Shown here one piece after another: positions 1 through 8,363 of a stretch of 64,000 bases of DNA. Both the position numbers and the translations under genes were made by a program. The first letter of the stretch is position 1; each line of letters begins with the position of its first letter. Location: positions 4,464,001 through 4,528,000 of the forward strand of contig NZ_CP163528.1 of the NCBI RefSeq assembly GCF_041081105.1. The letters are read 5' to 3'. The stretch is from Promicromonospora sp. Populi (GTDB lineage: Bacteria; Actinomycetota; Actinomycetes; Actinomycetales; Cellulomonadaceae). The notes below the pieces were generated by a model. That model was not told where the DNA came from. It saw only the letters and a list, made by a program, of their open reading frames with translations, and made no database searches.

Positions 1-1137
1 GAGCTGGTACTCGAACATCAGCGGCGTGACGACCTGCGGCCGCGGCAGGTCGAGGCGGGCGGCCAGCGCGGCGGAGTCCACGTTGGTCTCGAACAGCGCG
101 CGGGCGATCTCGATCTTGCGCACCGCGTCCTTGTCCACGCGGCCGCGGGTCTCCGCGGCCTCGCGGGCCGCGCGGTAGGTGCCCAGGCCGGTGGTGATGA
201 TCGGCAGCTTGGGCCGCATCGCCTCCAGCAGCTCCGCCGGGCGGCCCTGCGGGTAGAACCCGCCGTTCAGGATGATCCCGGCCAGGGACGGGAACGACGG
301 CGTCATGTGCGTCGCGAGCAGGCCGATGAGCAGGTCGATGCGGTCACCAGGGGTGATGACGACGGCGCCGTCGACCAACCGCTCCAGCAGGTGCTCGAAG
401 CTCATGGCGCCCACCTGCACGTCGAGCGCCTCGCGCCCCAGCAGCTCAGGATCACCCAGCACAAGCTTGCCGCCCACCGCCTCCAGGAGCTGCCCCACCG
501 TCGGGGCCTGCAGGAACGGCTCCTCGGGGATGGTCCACACCGGCACGTCGGGCTGGGCCGTGGCCAGCAGCGCCCGCACGTCCGCGGCGCCGTCCGGGTC
601 GGCCCGGTTCACGACCAGGCCGACCGCCTGTGCGTGGTGGGCCGCCAGCTCCGCGAGGCTCACGTCGGCCAGGGCGCGCACATCCTCCGGTGTGCGCTCG
701 CGGCCAGAGACCACGAGCAGCACGGGCGCGCCCAGGTTTGCCGCGATGCGGGCGTTGAACGAGAGCTCGGTGGGGCCGGCGACGTCGGTGTAGTCGGTGC
801 CGAGCACCACCACCGAGTCGCAGCGCGCTGCCAGGTCGTGGAACCGCGACACGATGCGGCTCAGCGCGTCCTCCGGGTCGGCGTGCAGGTCCGCGTAGGT
901 CACGCCGATGGCCTCGTCGTACCCGATGTCGGCGCCGTCGTGCTCCAGGAGAAGCTCCAGGACGTGGTCGCGCTCGCCGCTGGTGTCCTCGGCCTCGCTC
1001 GCGCGCGAGACCGGCCGGAACACCCCGACCCGCTGGCCCTTGCGGACGAGCAGGTCGAGGACGCCCAGCGCGACCGTCGACTTTCCGCTCTCGCCCTCGG
1101 GGGATGCAATGACGATGCTGCGGGTTGCGCCGGTCAA
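1..1137 (-). CDS. pta: Phosphate acetyltransferase, N-terminal part (3' end outside window)
   Basis: Interconverts acetyl-CoA and acetyl-phosphate in the cytoplasm. About 379 residues are present. The start is read as TTG at 1137, six bases after GGAG, giving a protein beginning TGATRSIVIASPEGESGKS. This is the P-loop of the BioD/DRTGG-like N-terminal half typical of long actinobacterial Pta; a DRTGG-like region follows and the sequence leaves the window at VVTPLMFEYQL, at the entry to the catalytic PTA domain. It starts 16 bases after the phosphoketolase stop and is almost certainly its operon partner: phosphoketolase makes acetyl-phosphate and Pta passes it to acetyl-CoA. Acetate kinase, the usual next gene, would lie outside. 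The catalytic domain cannot be checked here. Confidence 0.9.
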   Translation of the reverse strand, partial: MTGATRSIVIASPEGESGKSTVALGVLDLLVRKGQRVGVFRPVSRASEAEDTSGERDHVLELLLEHDGADIGYDEAIGVTYADLHADPEDALSRIVSRFHDLAARCDSVVVLGTDYTDVAGPTELSFNARIAANLGAPVLLVVSGRERTPEDVRALADVSLAELAAHHAQAVGLVVNRADPDGAADVRALLATAQPDVPVWTIPEEPFLQAPTVGQLLEAVGGKLVLGDPELLGREALDVQVGAMSFEHLLERLVDGAVVITPGDRIDLLIGLLATHMTPSFPSLAGIILNGGFYPQGRPAELLEAMRPKLPIITTGLGTYRAAREAAETRGRVDKDAVRKIEIARALFETNVDSAALAARLDLPRPQVVTPLMFEYQL

Positions 1138-1153
1138 GTTCAGCTCCGTGGTT

Positions 1154-3646
1154 CTATTCGTTGTCTCCGCCGGTGTCGAGCGTAGCCGCGACTACCTGAG
1201 ACTCGGTACCGCTCTCGCGTGCTCCCGGCCAGACCCAGTCGCGCACCTCCGGGATGTCGTCGCCGTGCTCGCGCGTCCAGGCCCGGGCGCGCAGGCGCGC
1301 GTCCTGCATCCGCTGGCGCAGCCCGGCCTGCGCGCTGCCGAGGGACGGCACCCGGTCGATGACGTCGATCACCAGGTGGTACCGGTCCAGGTCGTTGAGC
1401 ATGACCATGTCGAACGGCGTCGTCGTCGTGCCCTCCTCCTTGTAGCCGCGCACGTGCCATTCCGTGTGGCCCGCGCGGCGGTAGGTGAGGCGGTGGATGA
1501 GCCATGGGTAGCCGTGGTACGCGAACACGACCGGCCGGTGGTTCGTGAACAGGCCGTCGAACTCGGTGTCCGTCAGGCCGTGGGGGTGCTCCTTCGCGTC
1601 CTGCAGGCGCATCAGGTCGACGACGTTCACGACGCGCACCTTCAGGTCCGGCAGCTCGCGGCGCAGGATGTCCGCCGCGGCGAGCACCTCCATCGTCGGC
1701 ACGTCGCCGGCGCAGCCCAGGACGACGTCGGGCTGCTCGCCCGCCACCTCCGTGCCCGCCCACTCCCAGATGCCGAGCCCGCGTGTGCAGTGCTCGATCG
1801 CCGTCGCCATGTCGAGGTAGTTCGGCGCCGGCTGCTTGCCCGCGACCACGACGTTCACGTACTGCCGGCTGCGCAGGCAGTGGTCGTAGGTGGACAGCAG
1901 CGTGTTGGCGTCCGGCGGGAGGTACACCCGCACGATCTCGGCCTTCTTGTTCACCACGTGGTCGATGAACCCGGGGTCCTGGTGGCTGAACCCGTTGTGG
2001 TCCTGCCGCCACACGTGGCTGGACAGCAGGTAGTTCAGCGACGCGATCGGCCGCCGCCACGGGATGTGGTTGGTGACCTTGAGCCACTTGGCGTGCTGGT
2101 TGAACATCGAGTCGACGATGTGGATGAACGCCTCGTAGCTCGTCAGCAGCCCGTGCCGGCCGGTCAGCAGGTAACCCTCCAGCCAGCCCTGCACCTGGTG
2201 CTCGCTGAGCATCTCCATGACGCGGCCTGCGCGGGCCATGTGGTCGTCCACCTCCGGCCCGATGTACTCGGCGTTCCACTGCTTGTCCGTCGCCTCGTAC
2301 ACGGCCTGCAGGCGGTTCGACGCCGTCTCGTCCGGGCCGAAGATGCGGAAGTTGCTCGGGTTCAGCCGGATCACGTCGGTGAGCCACTCGCCCAGCACGC
2401 GCGGCGCCTCGGACGCCGTCGCCCCGGGGGCCGGGACGTCCACCGCGTATTCGCGGAAGTCCGGCAGCCGCAGGTCCTTGAGCAGCAGCCCGCCGTTGGC
2501 GTGCGGGGTGGCGCTCATCCGCAGCTCGCCCTCCGGCGCCAGCTGGGTGATCTTCGGCAGCACACGCCCGTCGTCGTCGAACAGCTCCTCCGGGCGGTAG
2601 GACTTGAGCCAGTTCTCGAGCACGGCCAGGTGCTCGGGTGTGTCCCGGGCGTTCGCGAGCGGCACCTGGTGCGCGCGCCACGAACCCGTCGTCTTCTTGC
2701 CGTCGATCTCCGCCGGGCCGCTCCAGCCCTTGGGGGTGCGGAACACGATCATCGGCCACACGGGCCGGCTGAGGTCTCCGGTGGCAGCCCGCGCCTTGAT
2801 CGCGGCGATCTCGTCGAGCACCTCGTCGAGCAGTGCCGCGAACCGGCGATGCGTGTCGATGGGCGGCTCGGCCTCGTCGTACCCGCCGTCGAAGAAGTAG
2901 GGCTTGTGCCCGTAGCCGACCATGAGGTCGCGCAGCTCGTGCTGCGGGATGCGCGCCAGGACCGTCGGGTTGGCGATCTTGTAGCCGTTGAGGTGCAGGA
3001 TCGGCAGCACCACGCCGTCCTGGGCCGGGTTGAGGAACTTGTTCGAGTGCCAGGACGTCGCCAGCGGGCCGGTCTCCGCCTCGCCGTCGCCCACGACTGC
3101 CGCGACCAGCAGGTCTGGGTTGTCGAAGGCCGCGCCGTAGGCGTGGCTCAGGGAGTAGCCGAGCTCGCCGCCCTCATGGATCGACCCCGGCGTCTCCGGC
3201 GCGACGTGGCTCGGGATACCGCCCGGGAACGAGAACTGCCGGAACAGGCGCTGCACGCCCTCCGTGTCCTGCGTGATGTCGCTGTAGATCTCGGAGTAGG
3301 TGCCGTCCAGGTACGCCGAGGCGACCAGGCCAGGCCCGCCGTGGCCCGGGCCCGTGACATAGACCGTCGGCTGCTGCCGCTCCTTGATGGCGCGGTTCAG
3401 GTGCGCGTACAGGAAGTTCAGGCCCGGCGTGGTGCCCCAGTGGCCCAGCAGGCGCGGCTTCACGTGGTCGGGGGTGAGGGGCTCGCGCAGGAGCGGGTTG
3501 TCAAGAAGGTAGATCTGGCCGACCGAGAGGTAGTTGGCGGCCCGCCACCACGCATGGATCCGCTCCAGGTCCGCGGGTTCCAGTCGGGCGACGCCGGTGG
3601 CGGGCCACGCGGTGGTCGGCGAGTCGGGGGCTGCTGTCGTGGTCAT
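1154..3646 (-). CDS. xfp: Xylulose-5-phosphate/fructose-6-phosphate phosphoketolase
   Basis: Thiamine-diphosphate enzyme that cleaves xylulose-5-P (and/or fructose-6-P) with phosphate into acetyl-phosphate and an aldose phosphate. At 830 residues it is full length for the family. Visible signatures are [18 protein letters not shown] (about 68-85), GPGHGGPG (99-106), the TPP-binding stretch starting GDGEAETGP (186-194) and the C-terminal family conservation up to [12 protein letters not shown]. The ATG at 3646 has a good ribosome site (AGGAG, 8-nt spacing), which supports this start. It is first in the operon with pta. Whether it prefers xylulose-5-P or accepts both sugars cannot be told from sequence alone. 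Confidence 0.97.
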   Translation of the reverse strand: MTTTAAPDSPTTAWPATGVARLEPADLERIHAWWRAANYLSVGQIYLLDNPLLREPLTPDHVKPRLLGHWGTTPGLNFLYAHLNRAIKERQQPTVYVTGPGHGGPGLVASAYLDGTYSEIYSDITQDTEGVQRLFRQFSFPGGIPSHVAPETPGSIHEGGELGYSLSHAYGAAFDNPDLLVAAVVGDGEAETGPLATSWHSNKFLNPAQDGVVLPILHLNGYKIANPTVLARIPQHELRDLMVGYGHKPYFFDGGYDEAEPPIDTHRRFAALLDEVLDEIAAIKARAATGDLSRPVWPMIVFRTPKGWSGPAEIDGKKTTGSWRAHQVPLANARDTPEHLAVLENWLKSYRPEELFDDDGRVLPKITQLAPEGELRMSATPHANGGLLLKDLRLPDFREYAVDVPAPGATASEAPRVLGEWLTDVIRLNPSNFRIFGPDETASNRLQAVYEATDKQWNAEYIGPEVDDHMARAGRVMEMLSEHQVQGWLEGYLLTGRHGLLTSYEAFIHIVDSMFNQHAKWLKVTNHIPWRRPIASLNYLLSSHVWRQDHNGFSHQDPGFIDHVVNKKAEIVRVYLPPDANTLLSTYDHCLRSRQYVNVVVAGKQPAPNYLDMATAIEHCTRGLGIWEWAGTEVAGEQPDVVLGCAGDVPTMEVLAAADILRRELPDLKVRVVNVVDLMRLQDAKEHPHGLTDTEFDGLFTNHRPVVFAYHGYPWLIHRLTYRRAGHTEWHVRGYKEEGTTTTPFDMVMLNDLDRYHLVIDVIDRVPSLGSAQAGLRQRMQDARLRARAWTREHGDDIPEVRDWVWPGARESGTESQVVAATLDTGGDNE

Positions 3647-3768
3647 CGCTCACGCTCCTACTGCGAGTTACGTGCGGGATCTATGCCGGGTTGTCGCCTG
3701 TTCGGTTCGTCCGTCCCAACTTCATTCGAACGCAGAACCATTGGGTACGCGACATGTCCGCGGGCGGT

Positions 3769-3774
3769 TACCGT
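3769..3774 (+). promoter_or_regulatory. Candidate -10 box (TACCGT) of the SURF1 gene
   Basis: A TAnnnT hexamer ends 7 nt before the ATG, the spacing expected when transcription begins at the start codon. No ribosome-binding sequence with useful spacing is present. Confidence 0.45.
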
Positions 3775-3781
3775 TGAGGCT

Positions 3782-4684
3782 ATGCCTGTCAGCGCCCCCA
3801 GCACATCCACGCCGACGGCGCCCGACGCCGGTGCACCCCCCGCGCGCCGCACCTTCCTGCAGGTCGCCCGGCAACCCCGGATGATCGGCCTGCTGCTGGT
3901 GTTCGTGCTGGCCGCGTTCGTGTGCGGACGGCTCGGCGCCTGGCAGCTCGACCGGGCGTACGAGCGGGCGGAGCTCGCCGCGCAGCAGGAGGCGGCCGAG
4001 GCCGTCGCGGCGGGCCCCTCCTGGCTGGGCGATGTGCTCGCACCGCAGCAGAGCTTTCCCGGCGAGCTCGTGGGCCGCGAGGTCCGGGTGGTCGGCGAGT
4101 TCGAGCCCGCCGGCTCGCTGGTGGTTCCCGGCCGGGTCCTGGAGGAGCAGACCGGCTACCTCGTCCTGACTCCGTTCCGGGTGTCCGACGACGGCACGGG
4201 CGGCGAGTCCTGGGCCGACCTCTCCGGCGCCCCCGTGCTCGCGGTGGTCCGGGGCTGGGTCGCCGCCCCCGCCGACGCCGAGGCGCTCCCCCTGCCCGAG
4301 GGCGAGGTCACGCTGACGGGCTGGCTGCAGGTGGGGGAGTCGACGTCGGGCAGCGCCGCCGTGGTGGACGGGCAGACCGAGCAGATCGCGCTCAGCGCGC
4401 TCGTCAACGTGTGGGGCGGGCCGATCTACACGGGCTACCTCGTGGCGACGTCGGGCCCGGGCACCCCGGAGGACGGGGGAGTCGCGGCCCTGCCGCGCCC
4501 CACCATCGACGGCGGCACGGGCGCGAACCTGCAGAACATCTTCTACGCGCTGCAGTGGTGGGTGTTCGGGGGGTTCGCCGTGCTCCTGTGGATCCGCTTG
4601 GTCCGCGACGAGATGGCCGGCGGACGCCGGGGCGGCGCCCCCACGGACGCTGGAACTGGAATCGCTGGCCTCCCGGCGGGGTGA
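3782..4684 (+). CDS. SURF1 family cytochrome oxidase assembly protein
   Basis: Membrane protein of the SURF1/Shy1 family, which assists cytochrome c oxidase assembly. It has 300 residues with the family layout: one membrane helix near the N terminus (about 34-52) running into GAWQLDRA, a large extracytoplasmic domain, and a second helix near the C terminus (WWVFGGFAVLLWIRL). The ATG at 3782 is chosen because the TACCGT hexamer at 3769-3774 lies 7 nt before it, as for a leaderless transcript, and because earlier in-frame codons would run back through the xfp promoter. It is convergent with the C-S lyase gene, with a long hairpin between them. Family assignment is solid; the role is taken from the family. 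Confidence 0.88.
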   Translation: MPVSAPSTSTPTAPDAGAPPARRTFLQVARQPRMIGLLLVFVLAAFVCGRLGAWQLDRAYERAELAAQQEAAEAVAAGPSWLGDVLAPQQSFPGELVGREVRVVGEFEPAGSLVVPGRVLEEQTGYLVLTPFRVSDDGTGGESWADLSGAPVLAVVRGWVAAPADAEALPLPEGEVTLTGWLQVGESTSGSAAVVDGQTEQIALSALVNVWGGPIYTGYLVATSGPGTPEDGGVAALPRPTIDGGTGANLQNIFYALQWWVFGGFAVLLWIRLVRDEMAGGRRGGAPTDAGTGIAGLPAG

Positions 4685-4691
4685 CCTTCAT

Positions 4692-4750
4692 TTCGAGCCC
4701 TAGGTTTCTCCCCTTTGAGGGGCCCGAAAGCGGAGAAACCTGGGGCTCAA
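4692..4750. repeat. Dispersed 60-bp hairpin element, copy A (bidirectional terminator candidate)
   Basis: The arms GAGCCCTAGGTTTCTCC (from 4695) and GGAGAAACCTGGGGCTC pair almost perfectly around a CTTTGAGG...CGAAAGC loop. It fills the gap between the convergent SURF1 and C-S lyase genes. A relative sits in inverse orientation at 52796-52855 (about 83% identical by my hand alignment). The outer stem base pair C-G here is T-A there, a compensatory change, so structure and not only sequence seems to be conserved. Confidence 0.8.
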
Positions 4751-4759
4751 AGAGGAGGG

Positions 4760-5941
4760 TCAGGCCTTGAGGGCCGCCCGTATCTGGGTGACCGCCTGCT
4801 CCAGGATTGGGCGGGGGAGGGCCGCATTCAGGCGGACGAAGCCTCGGCCCGCCTCGCCGCACTCCGCGCCGTCGACCAGGGCGACGCCCGCGTGCTCCAA
4901 GAAGTACGCGGAGGTGCCCGCCGGTCCGCGCGGCAGGTCGCCGGGCAGGTCGAGGTCCCGGCAGTCCAGCCAGGTCAGGTACGTCCCCTCGGGCGCGCGG
5001 TAGCCGATCCCCGTCCCGTCGAGCAGCTCGGCCAGCCGGGTGACGTTGCCGTGCAGGTAACCGAGGACGTCGTCCAGCCAGTCGCGGCCCGCCGTGTAGG
5101 CGACCTGGTTGGCCAGCGCCCCCAGGGTGGACGCGCCCTCCTCGATGCGGTCGGCCCCCGACTCGTTCCAGAGCTTCACGTCCGCGTCGTTGGACAGGAC
5201 CACCTGCGCGCACTTCAGGCCGGGCAGGTTCCACGCCTTCGATGCGGACGTGCCGGTGACGGTGTGGCCCGCCGTCGTCTCGTTCAGGGACGCGTACGGG
5301 ACGTGCCGGTGGCCCGGGTAGACCAACGCGGCGTGGATCTCGTCTGCGAAGACGCGCCCGCCGTGGCGGTCGACGACCTCGGCGACGGCCAGCATCTCGT
5401 CGGGCTCCAGGACCCGGCCGATCGGGTTGTGCGGGTTGCACAGCACCAGCAGGTCCCCGCCCGCGCGGAACGCGGCGTCGAGTGCGTCGAGGTCGTAGGT
5501 GTAGCGGCCGTCGCCGTCACGCTGCATGGGGACCTGGATGAGCTCGCGGCCCAGCTCGGCGGGCAGGGTCTGGAACGGCATGTACGACGGCGTGGGCACG
5601 ATCACCGGCGAACCGGGACGCGAGAAGTGCCGGATGGTGTGCTCCAGCGCCGTGAGCACGTCGGAGACCGGACGCACCCGCGCCGGGTCCACCGACCAGG
5701 CGTAGCGGTCGGCGGCGAACTGCGTGTACGCCTCGGACATGCCCGTGATCAGGGGCCGGGGAAGGTAGCCCAGCAGGTTGCGGTCGACGGCGTCGTGCAG
5801 CGCGGCGGAGATCGGCGGCGCCACCGGGAAGTCCATCTCGGCGACCCAGGCCCCGATCGTGTCGGGGAAGCCCGTCCACTTGAGGCTGCCGTTCGCGCGG
5901 AGACGGTCGGCGGTCAGGGCGTCGAAAGCGTGGGCGTTCAC
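4760..5941 (-). CDS. MalY/PatB-type PLP-dependent C-S lyase / aminotransferase
   Basis: Fold-type I PLP enzyme of the MalY/PatB group, usually cystathionine beta-lyase activity (cystathionine to homocysteine, pyruvate and ammonia). It has 393 residues. Visible motifs are WVAEMDFPV near 32-40, the substrate/PLP stretch CNPHNPIGR (168-176), ADEIHAALV (199-207) and the PLP lysine in SASKAWNLPG (Lys235). The start is GTG at 5941, preceded by GCAGG. Its stop faces SURF1 across hairpin copy A. A broader cysteine desulfhydrase or aminotransferase activity is possible; the sequence does not fix the substrate. It is not linked to the sulfate operon further right. Confidence 0.88.
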   Translation of the reverse strand: MNAHAFDALTADRLRANGSLKWTGFPDTIGAWVAEMDFPVAPPISAALHDAVDRNLLGYLPRPLITGMSEAYTQFAADRYAWSVDPARVRPVSDVLTALEHTIRHFSRPGSPVIVPTPSYMPFQTLPAELGRELIQVPMQRDGDGRYTYDLDALDAAFRAGGDLLVLCNPHNPIGRVLEPDEMLAVAEVVDRHGGRVFADEIHAALVYPGHRHVPYASLNETTAGHTVTGTSASKAWNLPGLKCAQVVLSNDADVKLWNESGADRIEEGASTLGALANQVAYTAGRDWLDDVLGYLHGNVTRLAELLDGTGIGYRAPEGTYLTWLDCRDLDLPGDLPRGPAGTSAYFLEHAGVALVDGAECGEAGRGFVRLNAALPRPILEQAVTQIRAALKA

Positions 5942-5997
5942 GCCTGCATTGAACCAGGTGCCGGTCGCGTCCCGTCCGGGCGTCTCGGGCGTCCGAG

Positions 5998-6405
5998 TCA
6001 GGACAGGTAACGCTCTTCGAGCGCGGCGAGCTTCGCGTCGGCCTCACCGTGGATCTTCTTCTCCAGCACGAACGACATCACCGGGACCACACCGGCGAGC
6101 ACCATCGTGATCAGGCGGCCGAAGCCCCAGCGCATCTTGGACCACAGGTCGGCGACGGTGACCAGGTACGCCACGTAGATCCAGCCGTGCGCGAACGGCA
6201 CCCACGCGATGAACGGCATCACACCCTCGACGTCGGTCAGTGCGCCGAGGCCGTACTTGATGCCCAGCTCGACGCAGAGGATCAGCAGCATGACACCGGT
6301 CAGGATCGCCATGAAGCGGTAGCGGGCCATCGCGGCGCGCGCCTTGCGGATCGCGGCGGCGGCCGCCTCGGCGGAGATCTCGGGAGCGGTCTGCGGGGTA
6401 CTCAC
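5998..6405 (-). CDS. DUF3817 integral membrane protein
   Basis: Small membrane protein of 135 residues with about three helices: FMAILTGVMLLILCVEL, the segment around FIAWVPFAHGWIYVAYLV, and ITMVLAGVVPVMSFVLEKK. The family is widespread in actinobacteria and has no agreed function. I place the start at GTG 6405 (STPQTAPEIS...). Upstream in-frame codons give an arginine/cysteine-rich stretch unlike the family, and TATCCT at 6414-6419 (minus strand) sits 8 nt before the GTG, so the mRNA is nearly leaderless. It lies 56 nt upstream of the C-S lyase on the same strand and may be co-transcribed with it. Confidence 0.75.
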   Translation of the reverse strand: MSTPQTAPEISAEAAAAAIRKARAAMARYRFMAILTGVMLLILCVELGIKYGLGALTDVEGVMPFIAWVPFAHGWIYVAYLVTVADLWSKMRWGFGRLITMVLAGVVPVMSFVLEKKIHGEADAKLAALEERYLS

Positions 6406-6509
6406 AAGGATCGAGGATATGCCTTGTCGGGGATGGTATCGGCCGCACGGGTGGCGCTCGTGGGCCGCGCGTGGGCTGCAGGTCTGCCGCCGGGATAAAG
6501 CTTGGATCA

Positions 6510-8363
6510 ATGTCAGTGGTCGTCCGTACGGTGGTTGTCGTGCGCACCCTCCCCTTTGCCGATCCCGGCACCCCGCCGCTGCGCGGGCCCCTCACCCTGC
6601 TCCTGTGGCTTGCCCGGAAGCAGGTCCGGGTGCTGCTCGTGGCCATCTTCTTCGGTGTGGTCGGATTCTCGTGCAGCGCCTTCCAGCCGTTCCTGGTGGG
6701 CCGGATCATCGACAGCGCGAGCGCGTCCGGCCTCGACCGCACCACGTTGACCTGGGCCGGCATCATGCTGGGCGTCGGCCTCGTCTTGATCGCCTCGAAC
6801 ACGATCGGGCACCGGTGGGACATCACGGCCTGGATGCACGCCGCATTCCGCACGTCCCAGCTGGTGACACGAACCGTGGCGCGGTCGGGGCACAACATCA
6901 CCAAGGAGCTCCCCACCGGTGAGGTGGTGTCGTCGGTCGCCAACGACACGATGCGGATCGGCGAGGTCTTCGGCATCGCCGCGCAGACCATCGGCAGCGT
7001 CGTCACCTACGGCATCGTGGTCGTGCTGATGTTCGACCAGTCGGTCACGCTGGGGCTTGTCATCGCGCTCGGCCTGCCCGTGGTCGCCGCGATCCTCGCC
7101 CTGCTGGTCAAGCCGCTGCAGAAGCACCAGAAGAACCAGCGGGACGCGCAGGGGCGGCTCACGACGCTCGGCGCGGACACCGTCTCGGGCCTGCGGATCC
7201 TGCGCGGCATCGGCGGCGAGAAGGTCTTCACCGGCCGGTACCGGGCCCAGTCGCAGAAGGTCCGCCAGGCCGGTGTCGACGTCGCGGGCACGCAGTCGGT
7301 GCTGGACGCCCTGCAGGTCCTGCTGCCCGGGCTGTTCATCGCGCTGATCGTCTACCTCGGCGCGGCGGAGGCCATCGCCGGGCGGATCACCACGGGCCAG
7401 CTCGTCGCGTTCTACGGGTACGCGGCGTTCCTGTCGTGGCCGGTGCACCTGCTGGTGCAGTCGGTCAACGTAGTCACCAAGGCGCACGTCGCGGCGGGCA
7501 AGGTGGTCAAGGTGCTGCAGGTAGTGCCCGCCACGGGCGCCGAGCAGCCGACCGCGACCATGCCGCCGGCGGACGTCTCGCTGGTCGACGAGACGACGGG
7601 CGTCACGCTCCCGTCGGGCCGGGTAGTCGCGCTGGTCAGCGCGGACCCGGACGAGTCGGCGCAGGTAGCGATCCGGATGGGCCGGTTCGACGACGAGGCG
7701 GAGACCGGCACCCCGGTCCTGCTCGGCGGCGTCCGGTTGAGCGATCTCGACAAGTACGAGCTGCGGGACCGGATAGTGGTCGCGGACGCGACCCCCTCCC
7801 TGTTCTCTGGCCGGCTCGCGGGCGAGCTCGACGTGCGGGACTCCGCGACCGCGGAAGCGCTCCTGCGTGCCATGCACATCGCCGACGCGCACGACGTGCT
7901 GGAGTCGCTGCCGGACGGCATCGAGGGCGAGATCCCGGAGAAGGGGCGCTCATTGTCCGGTGGGCAGCGGCAGCGGGTGGCGCTCGCCCGGGCGCTGCTC
8001 ACCGATCCCGAGATCCTGGTGCTGATCGAGCCCACCTCGGCGGTCGATGCCCACACCGAGGCGCGCATCGCGCAGCGGCTCACCGAGTGGCGCAAGGGCA
8101 GGACCACCCTGATCGTCACCGCGAGCCCGCTCGTGCTCGACCACGTGGACGACGTGATCTTCCTGGACAAGGGGAGCGTGGTCACGCACGGGACACACCG
8201 CGAGCTGCTGGACCTGCCCACGAACGCCGAGGGCGGGCGCGAGGCAGCCCGCTACCGGCGGGTGGTGGGCCGCTCGCTGGACGACGACCTCGACCCAGGG
8301 CTGGACAACGAGCTCGACGAGCTGCTGGCCGCAACCAACGCACAGGAAGGAGGTACGGCATGA
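6510..8363 (+). CDS. ABC exporter half, degenerate ATPase site (TMD-NBD)
   Basis: 617-residue half-transporter: an N-terminal six-helix ABC exporter domain (about 30-330) followed by a nucleotide-binding domain. The signature LSGGQRQRVALARAL (Leu482-Gln486 is LSGGQ) is intact, but three ATP-site elements are lost. The Walker A position reads SADPDESAQ (377-385) with no GxxGxGKS/T, Walker B reads VLIEPTSAVD (Ile506 in place of Asp, Glu507 kept), and the H-loop histidine is missing (LIVTASPLVL). It overlaps the next ABC gene by ATGA. This half probably supplies only the signature to the working site formed with its partner. Substrate unknown. Start chosen at ATG 6510; an in-frame codon at 6471 is possible but would overlap the DUF3817 promoter region. 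Confidence 0.88.
   Translation: MSVVVRTVVVVRTLPFADPGTPPLRGPLTLLLWLARKQVRVLLVAIFFGVVGFSCSAFQPFLVGRIIDSASASGLDRTTLTWAGIMLGVGLVLIASNTIGHRWDITAWMHAAFRTSQLVTRTVARSGHNITKELPTGEVVSSVANDTMRIGEVFGIAAQTIGSVVTYGIVVVLMFDQSVTLGLVIALGLPVVAAILALLVKPLQKHQKNQRDAQGRLTTLGADTVSGLRILRGIGGEKVFTGRYRAQSQKVRQAGVDVAGTQSVLDALQVLLPGLFIALIVYLGAAEAIAGRITTGQLVAFYGYAAFLSWPVHLLVQSVNVVTKAHVAAGKVVKVLQVVPATGAEQPTATMPPADVSLVDETTGVTLPSGRVVALVSADPDESAQVAIRMGRFDDEAETGTPVLLGGVRLSDLDKYELRDRIVVADATPSLFSGRLAGELDVRDSATAEALLRAMHIADAHDVLESLPDGIEGEIPEKGRSLSGGQRQRVALARALLTDPEILVLIEPTSAVDAHTEARIAQRLTEWRKGRTTLIVTASPLVLDHVDDVIFLDKGSVVTHGTHRELLDLPTNAEGGREAARYRRVVGRSLDDDLDPGLDNELDELLAATNAQEGGTA

Noticed and set aside
1140..2759. 539-codon minus-strand frame overlapping xfp
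   Set aside because: Arg/Pro/Gly-rich composition and complete overlap with the clear phosphoketolase frame.
908..3778. Long plus-strand open frame running through the pta/xfp region into SURF1
   Set aside because: It is the antisense shadow of xfp and pta at high GC; only the part after ATG 3782 has family homology.
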